Counted from the first letter of the stretch, positions 54,098-64,000 are shown. The stretch: DNA of 64,000 nucleotides from Leucobacter exalbidus (GCF_017834145.1 NZ_JAFIDA010000001.1:1984001-2048000); one strand, 5' to 3'. The notes: generated by a model not told the origin, from the letters alone. Numbers and translations: made by a program.

Positions 54098-56239
54098 ATG
54101 ACTCAAACTGGCATGTTTACGGGCCCTTCGCGGGGGCTGGCGGGGAAGCTTTCGCGTGGGCTCACTTCGCGGCGGGGCGCCCGCATCTCACTTATCGCGG
54201 TGCTCGTGGGGGTACTCGCACTCTTTGGGCTGCTCTCGGGCGCCGAGGCCCCTGGCGGCAACGCGCAGGCCCCGGCCACCTCTGAATCGATGCGGGCCAG
54301 CGAGCTGCTGGCAATATTTGAGGGCGCCGATGTGCAACCCGTGTTGGTGGTGGCCACGCGCACCGCGGGCGGCCCGCTTACGCAGGCTGACCAGGCCGCC
54401 CTGCAGGCGCTCGCCCCGCAGCTCACGCAGCTGTCTGATAACGAAGCCACGGGGCCCATGCTCAGCGATGACGGTGAGGCGGGGGTACTCGTCGTGCCGG
54501 TGAACGCACCCGCTCACTCAACCAACACTGACTCAGCCACCGCCGACTCAGCGAGTGACGCCCCGACCACCGCCGACGCGGTGGCGCAGCTGCGGGCCGA
54601 CCTCGGGGAGCACGAGGTGCCCGGCCTCACCATGCAGGTGACCGGCGGCCCTGCCTTCGGCGCCGATGTCGCCGCCGCCTTTGATGGCGCCGACTTCACC
54701 CTGCTCTTCGTGACCATTCTGATCGTCGCCATCCTGCTGATCGCCACCTACCGCTCACCCGTGCTGTGGCTCGTGCCGCTCACCGTGGTGGCCCTGTCAG
54801 ACTGGCTGGCCAGCCTCGCTACCGCGGCGCTGGGCAGCGCCCTCGAGCTACAGTTCGACGCCGGCATCATCAGCGTGCTCGTGTTTGGCGCCGGCACCAA
54901 TTACGCCCTGCTGCTGATCTCGAGGTATCGCGAAGAACTGCTGCTCACCGACGACCATCGGCGGGCGCTCGCCGCGGCCTGGCGGGGGAGCGCCCCCGCC
55001 ATCGTGGCCTCGAACGTCACCGTCGTGCTGTCGCTTGCGACCCTCGCCTTCGCGGTGATCCCCGGCACGCGCGGGCTCGGCCTGTCTGCCGCGTTGGGGC
55101 TCGTCATCGCCCTCGGCATGGTGCTGTTTGCCCTGCCGCCCGTGCTCGCGATCTGCGGCCGGCGCGTGTTCTGGCCGTTCGTGCCGCGCCCAGGCCAAGC
55201 GCCCAAGCGGGCCGGGCTGTGGCAGCGCACCGCCTCCTTCGTGGTGCGCACACCCGGCCGCTCGATCATCGCCGCGGGCCTCTTGCTCGCGGTCATGATG
55301 ACCGGGCTTGCGGGCACCACCGTCGGCCTCACCCAGCTCGACAAGTTTCGGGTGCCCGCAGAGTCGGCGGCCGGGCTCGAAACGCTGTCACAGCATTTCC
55401 CCGCCGGCGAAGCGCAGCCCACACTCATCGTGACGCAGTCGGCGCAGGCGGGCGACGTGGTGGCCGCCGTGCGCGACATCGACGGTGTGGTGCGCGCACA
55501 CCCCGCGGGCGAAACAAAGAACGGTGAGCTCACCAAAATCATGGTGACGGGCGAATACGCGCCCGGGTCACCGGCCGCGCTCGACCAGGTCACGCAGATT
55601 CGCGCGGCCGTGCACGCGATCCCGGCAGCCGAAGCGCTCGTGGGCGGCGGCGGGGCCACCGACCTTGACGCCCGGGCGGGCAACGAACGTGACCTGCTCG
55701 TCATTGCGCCGCTGATTTTGCTCGTCAGCTTTGTGGTGCTGCTCGTGCTGCTGCGGTCACTCGTCGCCCCAGTGTTGCTGCTGATCACCAACGTCGCCAG
55801 CGCCGCCGCCGCAATCGGGGCCGGTGCGTGGCTGAGCCGCACGCTCATGGGCCAGCACGCGCTCGACGCACAGGTTCCACTGTTGGCCTTCCTGTTTCTG
55901 GTGGCGCTGGGTATCGACTACTCGATCTTTCTGGTGCATCGGGCCCGCGACGAGGCCGTCGCACACGGCACCCGCGACGGCATGGTGCGCGCCGTCACCC
56001 ACACCGGCGGTGTGATTACGAGCGCAGGAATCGTGCTGGCCGCCGTCTTCGCGGCGCTCGGGGTGCTGCCGCTCGTCGTGCTCGGGCAGCTGGGCCTCAT
56101 CGTGGGCGTCGGTGTGATCGTTGACACCCTCGTCGTGCGCACGGTGATCGTTCCCGCCCTGTTTGGGTTGCTGGGTGACCGCATCTGGTGGCCCGGCGGA
56201 GGGGCACGTCGCGCAAACGACGCCGCGGCCTCACACTAA
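54098..56239 (+). CDS. MMPL/RND family transporter
   Basis: A 713-aa RND-type membrane protein of the MMPL family. It has a first helix (ISLIAVLVGVLALFGLLSG), a large outer loop, a five-helix bundle with DAGIISVLVFGAGTNYALLLISRYREEL near residue 255, a second helix and loop, then another bundle with the matching FLFLVALGIDYSIFLVHRARDE near residue 600. The Asp-Tyr pairs carry protons. A disordered Ser/Asp/Ala-rich piece sits near residue 145. The next gene, a sensor kinase, starts five bases later, so the transporter probably belongs to that system. The cargo is likely a lipid or hydrophobic drug. Confidence 0.92.
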   Translation: MTQTGMFTGPSRGLAGKLSRGLTSRRGARISLIAVLVGVLALFGLLSGAEAPGGNAQAPATSESMRASELLAIFEGADVQPVLVVATRTAGGPLTQADQAALQALAPQLTQLSDNEATGPMLSDDGEAGVLVVPVNAPAHSTNTDSATADSASDAPTTADAVAQLRADLGEHEVPGLTMQVTGGPAFGADVAAAFDGADFTLLFVTILIVAILLIATYRSPVLWLVPLTVVALSDWLASLATAALGSALELQFDAGIISVLVFGAGTNYALLLISRYREELLLTDDHRRALAAAWRGSAPAIVASNVTVVLSLATLAFAVIPGTRGLGLSAALGLVIALGMVLFALPPVLAICGRRVFWPFVPRPGQAPKRAGLWQRTASFVVRTPGRSIIAAGLLLAVMMTGLAGTTVGLTQLDKFRVPAESAAGLETLSQHFPAGEAQPTLIVTQSAQAGDVVAAVRDIDGVVRAHPAGETKNGELTKIMVTGEYAPGSPAALDQVTQIRAAVHAIPAAEALVGGGGATDLDARAGNERDLLVIAPLILLVSFVVLLVLLRSLVAPVLLLITNVASAAAAIGAGAWLSRTLMGQHALDAQVPLLAFLFLVALGIDYSIFLVHRARDEAVAHGTRDGMVRAVTHTGGVITSAGIVLAAVFAALGVLPLVVLGQLGLIVGVGVIVDTLVVRTVIVPALFGLLGDRIWWPGGGARRANDAAASH

Positions 56240-56243
56240 TGAC

Positions 56244-57584
56244 ATGGACATCGTGAGCTCACCCCTGGACCAGGCCGCGACTGCCGCGGGGCGTCTCGGC
56301 CCTGCGGCAGCGACCGCGCGGGCCATGCGCCTCGGGCAGTACGCCATCGCGGCGGTGCTCACGGTGATCGGGGTGGTGCGCGCGATCACCGACGGCACGG
56401 CTGCCCCGGCCGCGGTTGCCGCGGGCCTCGCGGTGCTGGTGTGGCACGGCGCGGGCGCGCTGCTGCCCGCGAAATCCCGGCGCGTCACGATCGTGTGGTG
56501 GTTCGTGGGGCTGGCCGTGGTGTGGGGCGTTGCCGTCGCGGTTTCGGCCGAGTTTGTGTGGCTCGCATTCTTGCTCTGGCTGCTCGCCGGCCACCTGCTG
56601 CCCGGCTGGTGGGCCCTCGGGTTCTCGGCGCTCGTGTACGCCGTGGTCGTGGCCGCGCCGCTCATTCACCACGGCGCTACGAGTTACGCCAACCTCTTCG
56701 GCCCCCTCATCGGCGGGGTGTTCGCGCTGGGAATCTCGCGTGGCTACCTGCAACTGCTGCACGATGCGGTCGAACGCGAACGGCTCGTCGACTCATTGAC
56801 GCGCGCCCGACACGAAACCGAGCTGCTGCAAGACGAACTCGCCCTCACCCAGCGCCGCTCGGGAGCGATGGGCGAGCGCGCCCGCATCGCCCGCGACATT
56901 CATGACACGGTCGCCCAGGGCCTGTCTTCGATCAGGCTCATCGCGCACGCCGAGGCGCTCGACCGCATCGAAATGATCGCGGGCGAGAGCCTCACCGATG
57001 TGCGCCGGATCATTGCAGCCCTCACCCCCGCCGAGCTTGAAGACGGTGCGCTCGAGGGGGCGCTGGCGCGCCTCGTGGCGCGCTTCGTGCAGGACAGCGA
57101 TACTGGGCTGCCGCCCCAGGCCACCCCCATGCGCGCGCAGCTGCACGTCGACCCCGCGACGCCCCAGTTGTCGGTGGCCACCGAGGTGGCGCTTCTGCGC
57201 GTGGCCCAGTCGGCGCTCGCGAATGTGCGCCAGCACGCGGGGGCGACGCGCACCGAGGTGACGCTGTCGGCCGCGGGTGGGCAGGTGCGCCTTGACGTGC
57301 GTGACGACGGCGTCGGGTTTACCGTGACTGAGTGGGAAGCGGGCAACGGTGTGCCAAACGATGCCGGGCGCACCAGCTTTGGGCTGCGCCTGATGCGTGA
57401 TCGCCTGCGCGATCTTGGCGGCGGGCTCGATATTGAAAGCGCGCCAGGCGAGGGCTGCGCGGTGAGCGCCTATCTGCCTATCGGTGCCGCCTCAACGCCA
57501 CTACCGACGCCGGCCCCAACCCCAGCTGCGGCCCCGACCCAACCTAGTTCGCAGCAGTTAGATGAGACGGAGGCCACCCGATGA
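56244..57584 (+). CDS. NarL-family sensor histidine kinase 3
   Basis: A 446-aa membrane kinase. Residues 30-160 have about five hydrophobic helices. A coiled-coil region with ETELLQDELALTQRRSG precedes the phosphoacceptor His220 in IARDIHDTVAQGL. The ATPase domain has VAQSALANVRQHAG, VRDDGVGF and SFGLRLMRDRLRDLGGGL. The C-terminus is a short Pro/Thr/Ala-rich tail. It starts five bases after the MMPL gene and ends in an ATGA overlap with the regulator. Confidence 0.92.
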   Translation: MDIVSSPLDQAATAAGRLGPAAATARAMRLGQYAIAAVLTVIGVVRAITDGTAAPAAVAAGLAVLVWHGAGALLPAKSRRVTIVWWFVGLAVVWGVAVAVSAEFVWLAFLLWLLAGHLLPGWWALGFSALVYAVVVAAPLIHHGATSYANLFGPLIGGVFALGISRGYLQLLHDAVERERLVDSLTRARHETELLQDELALTQRRSGAMGERARIARDIHDTVAQGLSSIRLIAHAEALDRIEMIAGESLTDVRRIIAALTPAELEDGALEGALARLVARFVQDSDTGLPPQATPMRAQLHVDPATPQLSVATEVALLRVAQSALANVRQHAGATRTEVTLSAAGGQVRLDVRDDGVGFTVTEWEAGNGVPNDAGRTSFGLRLMRDRLRDLGGGLDIESAPGEGCAVSAYLPIGAASTPLPTPAPTPAAAPTQPSSQQLDETEATR

Positions 57585-58201
57585 CCACGAGCGTGATGCT
57601 GATCGATGACCACCCCGTCGTGCGCAGCGGGCTGCGCGCGGTGCTCGAACAACACGGCGGCATCACGGTGGTCGGCGAAGCCGGCACCGGGGAGGCCGGC
57701 GTTGAACTCGCACGGGCGGTGCGGCCCGATGTGGTGCTGTGTGATCTGCGGCTGGGATCCGGAATCGATGGAATCGAGACCACCCGGCAGCTGTGCGCCC
57801 TCCCTGAGCCGCCCGCCGTGTTGATTCTCACCACCTTCGACCGCGATGCCGAGCTCATCGGTGCGGTGGAGGCGGGGGCCGCCGGCTACCTTTTAAAGGA
57901 CGTGGCGCCCGAGGCCATCATTGCGGGCATCGAACAGGCGGCGGCGGGCGGGCTGTACCTGCCGGGCGAGCTCGCGGCGCGGGTGCTCGACGTGATGCGC
58001 CGGCCGCGCCCCCAGCTGACACAGCGCGAGATTGAGGTACTCACCCTCGCGGCCACCGGGGCTGCGAATCGCGAGATCGCGCGCGACCTGTTCGTGTCTG
58101 AGGCCACCGTGAAAAGTCACCTGTCGCATATTTTTGGCAAGCTCGGCGTGGATAGTCGGTCGCGGGCGATCAGGGTCGCCGGTGACGCCGGGCTGATTTA
58201 A
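57581..58201 (+). CDS. NarL/LuxR-family response regulator 3
   Basis: A 206-aa response regulator. The receiver has MLIDDHPVVRSG, phosphoacceptor Asp55 in VVLCDLRLGSGIDG and Lys in YLLKDVAPE. The helix-turn-helix is LTQREIEVLTLAATGAANRE and ATVKSHLSHIFGKLG. It overlaps the kinase by ATGA. The probable target is the MMPL transporter at the head of the operon. A short imperfect hairpin CCCCAA/TTGGGG lies at about 58212-58225. Confidence 0.93.
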   Translation: MTTSVMLIDDHPVVRSGLRAVLEQHGGITVVGEAGTGEAGVELARAVRPDVVLCDLRLGSGIDGIETTRQLCALPEPPAVLILTTFDRDAELIGAVEAGAAGYLLKDVAPEAIIAGIEQAAAGGLYLPGELAARVLDVMRRPRPQLTQREIEVLTLAATGAANREIARDLFVSEATVKSHLSHIFGKLGVDSRSRAIRVAGDAGLI

Positions 58202-58553
58202 CGCCCGCCGCCCCCAAAATTGGGGCAGCACCCAGTTAGTGTCTCGGGTTGCAGACACACTTCGCCGGGCTGTTGCGGTCACCGATGCTGGGTCGCAAAC
58301 GGGGCACAATGAGGGATTTTCGAGGCAATGAGGGGGCGGCGCGGCGTTGTCATCAGAATGTAACAGAGCAGTTCGGGCGACAATATTGGCGAATTCATGC
58401 GAATAATACGCGCCGCACCATACCTGCTATTGAGCCTGGTAGACAGAATTTCTGGGGCTCCGCAGAAGGGGCAGTACACTCAAAATGACACGTACCCTCG
58501 GGCTTGTTACGTTCGCACTTGACAACCCCGAACTTCCCAACATGGAGTGATCA
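58202..58553. other. 352-base gap before the amino-acid importer operon
   Basis: No gene was found here. It is AT-richer from about 58310 to 58500 than the coding DNA around it. TTGACA at 58519-58524 lies too close to the start to be a -35 box for the binding-protein gene. The true promoter is probably near 58380-58480 (AATATTGGCGAATTC, TACACTCAAAATGACA), but I cannot point to one. Confidence 0.5.
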
Positions 58554-59450
58554 ATGAAGATTCGCTACGCGCTTCCTGCCTTTGCTGCAGCCGCGCTTCT
58601 CACCCTGACCGGCTGCGTCAACAACGACTCAGGCACCGACACCGAAGCCCCCGCCGAATCGGGCGGTTCTTCGGTCACCGTCGACGAGGCAGCGGTTGCG
58701 CTGCTGCCAGCCGAGGTGAAGGAATCTGGCGAGCTACTCATCGGCACCGACGCCGAGTACCCGCCCAACGAATACAAGGACGGTGACGGCAACCCCGTCG
58801 GCTGGGGCGTTGAGCTCGCGACCGCCGTTTCAGAAAAGCTCGGGCTGACCCCCTCATGGGAGATCCTCGGCTTCGACAGCATTATTCCGCGCATTCAAGA
58901 GGGCGGCCTAAACATGGGCTCGTCTTCGTTCACCGACACCGTTGAGCGTCAGAAGTCAGTCGACTTCGTCAACTTCCTCAACGCCGGTAGCCAGTGGGCT
59001 GCGGCTCCCGGCTCAGACGTCGACCCCGAGAACGCGTGCGGGCTGACGATTGCTGTGCAGGCCACGACGGTGCAAGACACCGACGAGCTGCCCGCGAAGT
59101 CGAAGGCGTGCACCGACGCCGGCGAAAAGGCCATCGAGGTGTTGCGCTTTGACGGCCAGCCCGAGGTCACGCAGGCCGTGATCGACGGCCGCGCCGCCGC
59201 ATTCTCGGCCGACTCGCCCGTCACCGGCGACGCGGTCACGAAGCTCGACGGCCAGCTCGAGCTGGTCGGCGACCTGTTCGACGCCGCCCCCTACGGTTTC
59301 GCTACGCAGAAGGACAGCGACATGACGGCGGCCGTGCAGGCAGCACTGCAGTCACTCATGGATGACGGTACCTACCTCGAGATTCTGACCTCGGCCGGTA
59401 TCGAGTCGGGTGCGCTCACCGAGGCGACCATCAACGCAGGCGCCAACTAA
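58554..59450 (+). CDS. Amino-acid ABC transporter substrate-binding lipoprotein 1
   Basis: A 298-aa lipoprotein of the SBP_bac_3 type. The signal peptide ends in LTGC with lipidated Cys21, a Ser/Thr/Glu linker follows, and the binding fold starts near residue 58 (ESGELLIGTDAEYPPNEYKD, GWGVELATAVSEKLGL, SSSFTDTVERQKSVDFVNFL). It would bind a polar amino acid. The next gene is a close paralogue; both precede one permease and one ATPase. GGAG lies before the ATG at 58554. Confidence 0.93.
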   Translation: MKIRYALPAFAAAALLTLTGCVNNDSGTDTEAPAESGGSSVTVDEAAVALLPAEVKESGELLIGTDAEYPPNEYKDGDGNPVGWGVELATAVSEKLGLTPSWEILGFDSIIPRIQEGGLNMGSSSFTDTVERQKSVDFVNFLNAGSQWAAAPGSDVDPENACGLTIAVQATTVQDTDELPAKSKACTDAGEKAIEVLRFDGQPEVTQAVIDGRAAAFSADSPVTGDAVTKLDGQLELVGDLFDAAPYGFATQKDSDMTAAVQAALQSLMDDGTYLEILTSAGIESGALTEATINAGAN

Positions 59451-59476
59451 CCCACCGATCGAGATGCTGTGCCCCT

Positions 59477-59527
59477 CATTCGCTCGGCACGCGCAGGGAC
59501 ATGATCCCGGTGCCTGTCGAGCGAATG
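59477..59527 (+). promoter_or_regulatory. Complex hairpin between tandem binding-protein genes
   Basis: CATTCGCTCG (59477-59486) pairs perfectly with CGAGCGAATG (59518-59527). Inside, GGCAC pairs with GTGCC and GGGA with TCCC. There is no T run after it. It could partly terminate transcription or protect the 3' end of the first binding-protein mRNA, giving more binding protein than permease. Confidence 0.65.
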
Positions 59528-59583
59528 GCGGTTATAGCCACCATGCACAACCAGCTGACACACACTGATCGAGGTAAGAATCA

Positions 59584-60477
59584 ATGAAGATCAAACTCGC
59601 TATTCCGGCGATTGCCGCCGCAGCCCTTCTCGCCCTCACCGGGTGCACCAACGCTGACGGCGTTGAGCGCGAACAGGTGAGCACCGACGTCATCGAGGGC
59701 ATCAAAGCCGATCCAGCCGCTGTTAAACTGCTGCCCGCAGACGTTGCAGAATCGGGCGAGCTGCGCATCGGCGTCAACCCGAACTACGCCCCCATCGAGT
59801 ACAAAGATGAGAACGGTGTGGCCATCGGCTGGGGCATTGACCTCGGCGATGCTGTGGCTGCAAAGCTCGGGCTCACTCCCAAATGGGAGCACATGAACTT
59901 CGACAGCATCATTCCGCGCGTGCAAGAGGGCGGGCTCGACATGAGCTCGTCGTCGTTCACCGACACGGTGGAGCGTCAGAAGTCAGTCGACTTCGTGAAC
60001 TACCTCAACGCTGGCTCGCAGTGGGCCGCGAAGGTGGGCGAAGACGTTGACCCCGAGAACGCGTGCGGGCTGACCGTCGCGGTCAAGGCCACCACCATCC
60101 AAGAGCAGACTGAGCTGCCCGCGCGCAGCGAAAAGTGCGTCGCTGCCGGCAAAGAGCCGATCGAGATTCTGATTCTCGACCAGCAGCCCGAGGTAACGCA
60201 GGCCGTCATCGACGGTCGCGCCGTGGCATTCTCGGCAGACTCACCCGTCTCGGGTGATGCCGCCGTGCAGCTGTCAGATCAGATTGAGCTCGTCGGCGAG
60301 GTGTTTGACGCCGCACCATACGGTCTCGTAACCCCCAAGGACAGCGAGCTCACGAAGGCCGTGCAGGCGGCTATGCAGTCGCTGATGGACGACGGCACCT
60401 ACCTCGAGATCCTCACCAGCGCGGGCGCGCAGGATGGTGCGCTGACCGAAGCCACGATCAACGCCGGTGAGAAGTAG
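59584..60477 (+). CDS. Amino-acid ABC transporter substrate-binding lipoprotein 2
   Basis: A 297-aa paralogue of the preceding lipoprotein, with the same signal pattern (LALTGC, Cys21) and binding fold (ESGELRIGVNPNYAPIEYKD, GWGIDLGDAVAAKLGL, SSSFTDTVERQKSVDFVNYL). Long stretches are identical to copy 1, so it is a tandem duplication that has diverged; differences cluster around residues 20-60 and 160-190. AGGTAAG lies before the ATG. It precedes the permease by 11 bases. Confidence 0.93.
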   Translation: MKIKLAIPAIAAAALLALTGCTNADGVEREQVSTDVIEGIKADPAAVKLLPADVAESGELRIGVNPNYAPIEYKDENGVAIGWGIDLGDAVAAKLGLTPKWEHMNFDSIIPRVQEGGLDMSSSSFTDTVERQKSVDFVNYLNAGSQWAAKVGEDVDPENACGLTVAVKATTIQEQTELPARSEKCVAAGKEPIEILILDQQPEVTQAVIDGRAVAFSADSPVSGDAAVQLSDQIELVGEVFDAAPYGLVTPKDSELTKAVQAAMQSLMDDGTYLEILTSAGAQDGALTEATINAGEK

Positions 60478-60488
60478 AAGGACTCATC

Positions 60489-61513
60489 ATGACTGAACAA
60501 CAACCCTCTGGGGGCGGGGCAGTGACGCACCGCGAACCCGAGCAGTTACAAGCGATCAAGCTCAGGCATCCCTGGCGCAACGTGTTTGCAGCCGTGATCA
60601 TTCTGGTCGCCGTTCTCTTCATCTATGACACCGCGTTCAACCGCTCGGTGTACAACTGGGGCGAGGTGGGCAAGTACCTCTTCGACGTGCGCATCATGCA
60701 GGGCGTGGGGTACACGCTGCAGCTCACGATCTACTCCATGGTGATCGCGGTCGCCCTGGGCATCACGATGGCCGTGATGCGCCAGTCGCCCAACCCCGTG
60801 GTGAGCTCGGTGGCCTGGGTGTACCTGTGGCTGTTCCGCGGCACCCCCGTGTACGTGCAGCTCGTGTTCTGGGGCCTCGTGCCCACGATCTACAAGTCCC
60901 TCGAGCTGGGTATCCCGTGGACCGAGGCCGTGGTCTCGCTCAACACGAAGGATCTGCTCAGCTACTTCACGCTCGCCGTGATCGGCCTCGCGCTCAACGA
61001 GGCCGCCTATATGGCCGAGATCGTGCGCGCCGGCCTGCTCTCGGTCGATGAGGGTCAGGCCGAGGCGTCGAAGGCGCTTGGCCTCGGCTGGTGGCACACA
61101 ATGAGCCGGGTGATCTTGCCGCAGGCGATGCGCGTGATCATTCCGCCGACGGGCAACGAGCTCATCTCGATGCTGAAAACGACCTCGCTGGTGACGGCGG
61201 TGCCGTTCACACTCGACGTCTACGGGCGGCAGCGCGACATCGCCGCCGTGACCTACCAGCCGGTGCCGATGCTGATCGTGGCGTCGGTCTGGTATCTCGT
61301 GGTGACCTCGATTCTGATGGTGGGCCAGTACTTCCTTGAGAAGCACTTCGCCAAGGGCGTCACGAAGCGCCCCGACGTAATGAAGCCGTCAATCGAAACC
61401 TCAAGCATTTCGGTGGTCGGTGAGCACGGGGGCCAGACAACCCCCACGTACCCCAGTGCAGGAGGCGGCAGAAGTATCGTGCCGCCGCATGAACGACCAG
61501 GAGGGGGCGGAGC

Positions 61514-61517
<4 letters not shown>
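60489..61517 (+). CDS. Amino-acid ABC transporter permease
   Basis: A 342-aa permease of the HisMQ/GlnP kind with about five hydrophobic helices from residue 35. The permease-ATPase coupling motif is [20 protein letters not shown] near residue 200. The N-terminus is cytoplasmic ([18 protein letters not shown]), and the C-terminal 50 residues are Gly/Pro-rich and disordered. It overlaps the ATPase gene by ATGA. As only one permease gene is present, it probably acts as a homodimer. Confidence 0.93.
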
Positions 61518-62293
<776 letters not shown>

Positions 62294-62323
62294 GCGCTGA
62301 GGCGCTGAGGCAGGATCCGGATC

Positions 62324-62358
62324 GGGCGGTGCCGCAGAATTTTTCTGCGGCACCGCCC
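62324..62358 (+). terminator. Terminator of the amino-acid importer operon
   Basis: GGGCGGTGCCGCAGAA (62324-62339) pairs perfectly with TTCTGCGGCACCGCCC (62343-62358). A GATCCGGATC palindrome lies directly before it at 62314-62323. Confidence 0.88.
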
Positions 62359-62449
62359 GCCGTGTCAGTTCGTGCACCGAGGTGACGTGGCCGCGCGGGC
62401 GCGATACGCTCGACGTTCGGGGTGCAGCGAAATGTAAGGGGAAGCCCGG

Positions 62450-63475
62450 ATGAGCCTGGTCGATATCGCGGTGTATCTTGATGGCGTGCGCGTGCCCGGG
62501 GCAGGCACGCTGCCTGAGGCCGCCGCACAGGCGCGCGAGCTGGGCGGATTCGTGTGGCTGGGGCTGCTGAACCCGAGCGATGCCGAGGTGCAGCAGCTGG
62601 GCGAGGTCTTTGGCCTGCACCCGCTGGCGCTTGAGGACGTGTCGCAGGGGCATCAGCGCCCAAAACTTGAGCGCTATGACGACTCCACGTTCTTGGTGCT
62701 GCGCCCCGCACGGTATCTGCCCGATACCGAGCTCGTCGAGTTTGGTGAGCTGCACGTCTTCATCGGCCCGAACTTTATTGTCTCGATTCGCCTGGCCGAG
62801 CACCCGAAGCTTTCGGGCATGCGGCAGGATCTTGAGCAGCAACCCGAGGTGTTGCGGCTCGGGCCTCCTGCGGTGCTGCACGCGCTGCTCGACCGCGTGG
62901 TCGATGACTACGAACCCGTGGTGCGCGGCATCGAGAAAGCCGTCGATGAGATCGAAGACGAACTCTTTGACGGCTCGGGGAGCAGGCGTCAGCTTGCCCG
63001 GCGCATCTACCTGCTCTCGCGCGAGGTGATTACGTTTCAGCGGGCGGCCCGGCCGCTGCTGGAAGCGATCAAAGACCCGCACCAGGTGGAGGCGGCGGGG
63101 CTCACCCAGGTCGAGCTGCGGCGCTACCTGCGCGACGTCGTCGATCACCTGATTCCGATCTGTGACCGGATCGACAATTACCGCCAGCTGCTGCAGAACG
63201 CACTGACGGTGCACTTGAGCTTGGCAACGCAGGCGCGTGAAGAAGAGATGGCCCAGATGACGCAGACGAGCATTGAGCAGTCTGAGGCCATGAAGAAGAT
63301 TTCGAGCTGGGCCGCCATTATTTTCGCGCCCACGCTGATCAGCGGCATCTACGGCATGAACTTTGCCACGATGCCCGAGCTTGACTGGGGCATCGGGTAC
63401 CCGCTTGCGATGCTTGCCATGGGCGGGTTTGCGGTGACGCTGTACGTGATCTTCAAGCGCAAGAACTGGTTGTGA
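62450..63475 (+). CDS. corA: CorA-type magnesium/cobalt channel
   Basis: A 341-aa CorA family channel. Residues 1-250 are the cytoplasmic funnel (long helices with VDDYEPVVRGIEKAVDEIE). Two membrane helices lie near the end, and the selectivity motif is GMN in ISGIYGMNFATMPEL, followed by a basic C-terminal KRKNWL. It imports Mg2+ as a pentamer. AGGGG lies before the ATG. It stands alone, with a hairpin after it. Confidence 0.95.
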   Translation: MSLVDIAVYLDGVRVPGAGTLPEAAAQARELGGFVWLGLLNPSDAEVQQLGEVFGLHPLALEDVSQGHQRPKLERYDDSTFLVLRPARYLPDTELVEFGELHVFIGPNFIVSIRLAEHPKLSGMRQDLEQQPEVLRLGPPAVLHALLDRVVDDYEPVVRGIEKAVDEIEDELFDGSGSRRQLARRIYLLSREVITFQRAARPLLEAIKDPHQVEAAGLTQVELRRYLRDVVDHLIPICDRIDNYRQLLQNALTVHLSLATQAREEEMAQMTQTSIEQSEAMKKISSWAAIIFAPTLISGIYGMNFATMPELDWGIGYPLAMLAMGGFAVTLYVIFKRKNWL

Positions 63476-63492
63476 TCGGCGCATAACGCAAT

Positions 63493-63530
63493 CGAGCGGA
63501 GTGACCCCTGGGCAGGGGCCACTCCGCTCG
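63493..63530. terminator. Terminator between corA and tagD
   Basis: CGAGCGGAGTG and CCCCTG (63493-63510) pair with CAGGGG and CACTCCGCTCG (63513-63530), with one mismatch. It lies between converging genes. Confidence 0.82.
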
Positions 63531-63562
63531 CGCGGGTGCGCGGCATCAGCGCGCGGCAGTAT

Positions 63563-63961
63563 CTAGGAGTTGACGCCGAGATCTCGCTTGATCTTGGTCG
63601 TCGAAACACCCTCGGTGCGGTCGAGGTAGATGACCTCGCAGTAGTCGCGCAGAATCTCGAAGCGGGGGTCGCCCTCCCAGTCGCCACCCATGACTACGGT
63701 GTCAATCTCGTACTTCTGCACGTCGCGAATCTTCTGATCCCACTCGGTCTCGGGAATCACGAGATCGACGTAGCGCACGGCCTCGAGCATATTCTTGCGA
63801 GTTTCGAAGTCGTGGTAGGTCTTCTTGCCCTTGCCCTCGTTGAACTCTTCGGTCGACGATGCGACGACGAGGTAGTCGCCGAGCGAGCGAGCACGGCGCA
63901 AGAGCCGAATGTGGCCCCAGTGCAGAAGGTCAAAGGTGCCGTAGGTGAGAATACGCTTCAT
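63563..63961 (-). CDS. tagD: Glycerol-3-phosphate cytidylyltransferase
   Basis: A 132-aa enzyme making CDP-glycerol from CTP and glycerol-3-phosphate, the donor for glycerol-phosphate teichoic acids. It has the nucleotidyltransferase motif HWGH (residues 14-17), YGTFDLLH before it, and the signature RTEGVSTTKIKRDL at the end; length is that of TagD. TACTAT lies six bases before the ATG, so the mRNA is probably leaderless; the GGAGGG that touches the ATG is too close for a usual ribosome-binding site. It runs toward corA. Nothing was seen in the last 39 bases of the window. Confidence 0.95.
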   Translation of the reverse strand: MKRILTYGTFDLLHWGHIRLLRRARSLGDYLVVASSTEEFNEGKGKKTYHDFETRKNMLEAVRYVDLVIPETEWDQKIRDVQKYEIDTVVMGGDWEGDPRFEILRDYCEVIYLDRTEGVSTTKIKRDLGVNS

Positions 63962-64000
63962 CCCTCCATAGTAGAGTCACTGCCGCGCCAATGCGGTATC

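Overview
The window is GC-rich DNA from a high-GC Gram-positive actinobacterium. Gene order and protein types fit the Microbacteriaceae best (a Leucobacter-like organism is my inference, not shown). It starts inside recF, so it lies just to the right of the replication origin: recF, a DciA-like gene, gyrB, gyrA, a DUF3566 membrane gene, tRNA-Ile and tRNA-Ala follow in the order usual for actinobacterial origins. Two near-consensus ParB-binding parS sites lie inside recF and a third inside gyrB.

From about 6.7 to 25.6 kb comes a two-component system with a DUF4097 surface protein, an alpha/beta hydrolase, a NUDIX hydrolase with a long Q/K/P repeat tail, a cyclophilin, a rhomboid protease, then the classical growth and division block: crgA, class E sortase, a 52-aa membrane protein, pabA/trpG and, on the opposite strand, fhaA-fhaB-pstP-rodA-pbpA-pknA-pknB, ending at tRNA-Leu. 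These genes link Ser/Thr phosphorylation, FHA phospho-recognition, septal and elongation peptidoglycan synthesis and protein anchoring at the wall.

From about 25.8 to 49.8 kb the content is accessory: a DedA protein, a MarR regulator divergent from an FMN reductase, a lipoprotein, a 953-aa secreted phosphodiesterase-like protein with an LAATG sorting signal (a probable client of the class E sortase at 14.5 kb), a GntR regulator, two SDR dehydrogenases, a second MarR regulator divergent from a covalent-flavin oxidase, an OmpR-type two-component system divergent from a His/Gly/Asp-rich membrane protein, a TetR regulator, two MFS exporters, a HEAT-like protein, an orphan ATP-grasp enzyme, a hydrolase/membrane-protein pair and an ankyrin protein.

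From about 50 to 64 kb there are an ABC exporter with its own NarL-type two-component system, a small SpoT-like HD hydrolase, an MMPL transporter with another NarL-type system, a polar amino-acid ABC importer with two tandem binding lipoproteins, a CorA channel and tagD (CDP-glycerol synthesis for teichoic acid).

Beyond genes, three sequence patterns stand out: the heptamer GGGGGAG appears about 20 times on the given strand and never, by my reading, on the other, regardless of gene direction; the palindrome GATCCGGATC occurs nine times; and at least a dozen genes have a TANNNT box 6 or 7 bases before the start codon, which predicts leaderless mRNAs. I saw no CRISPR array, rRNA, insertion sequence or prophage.
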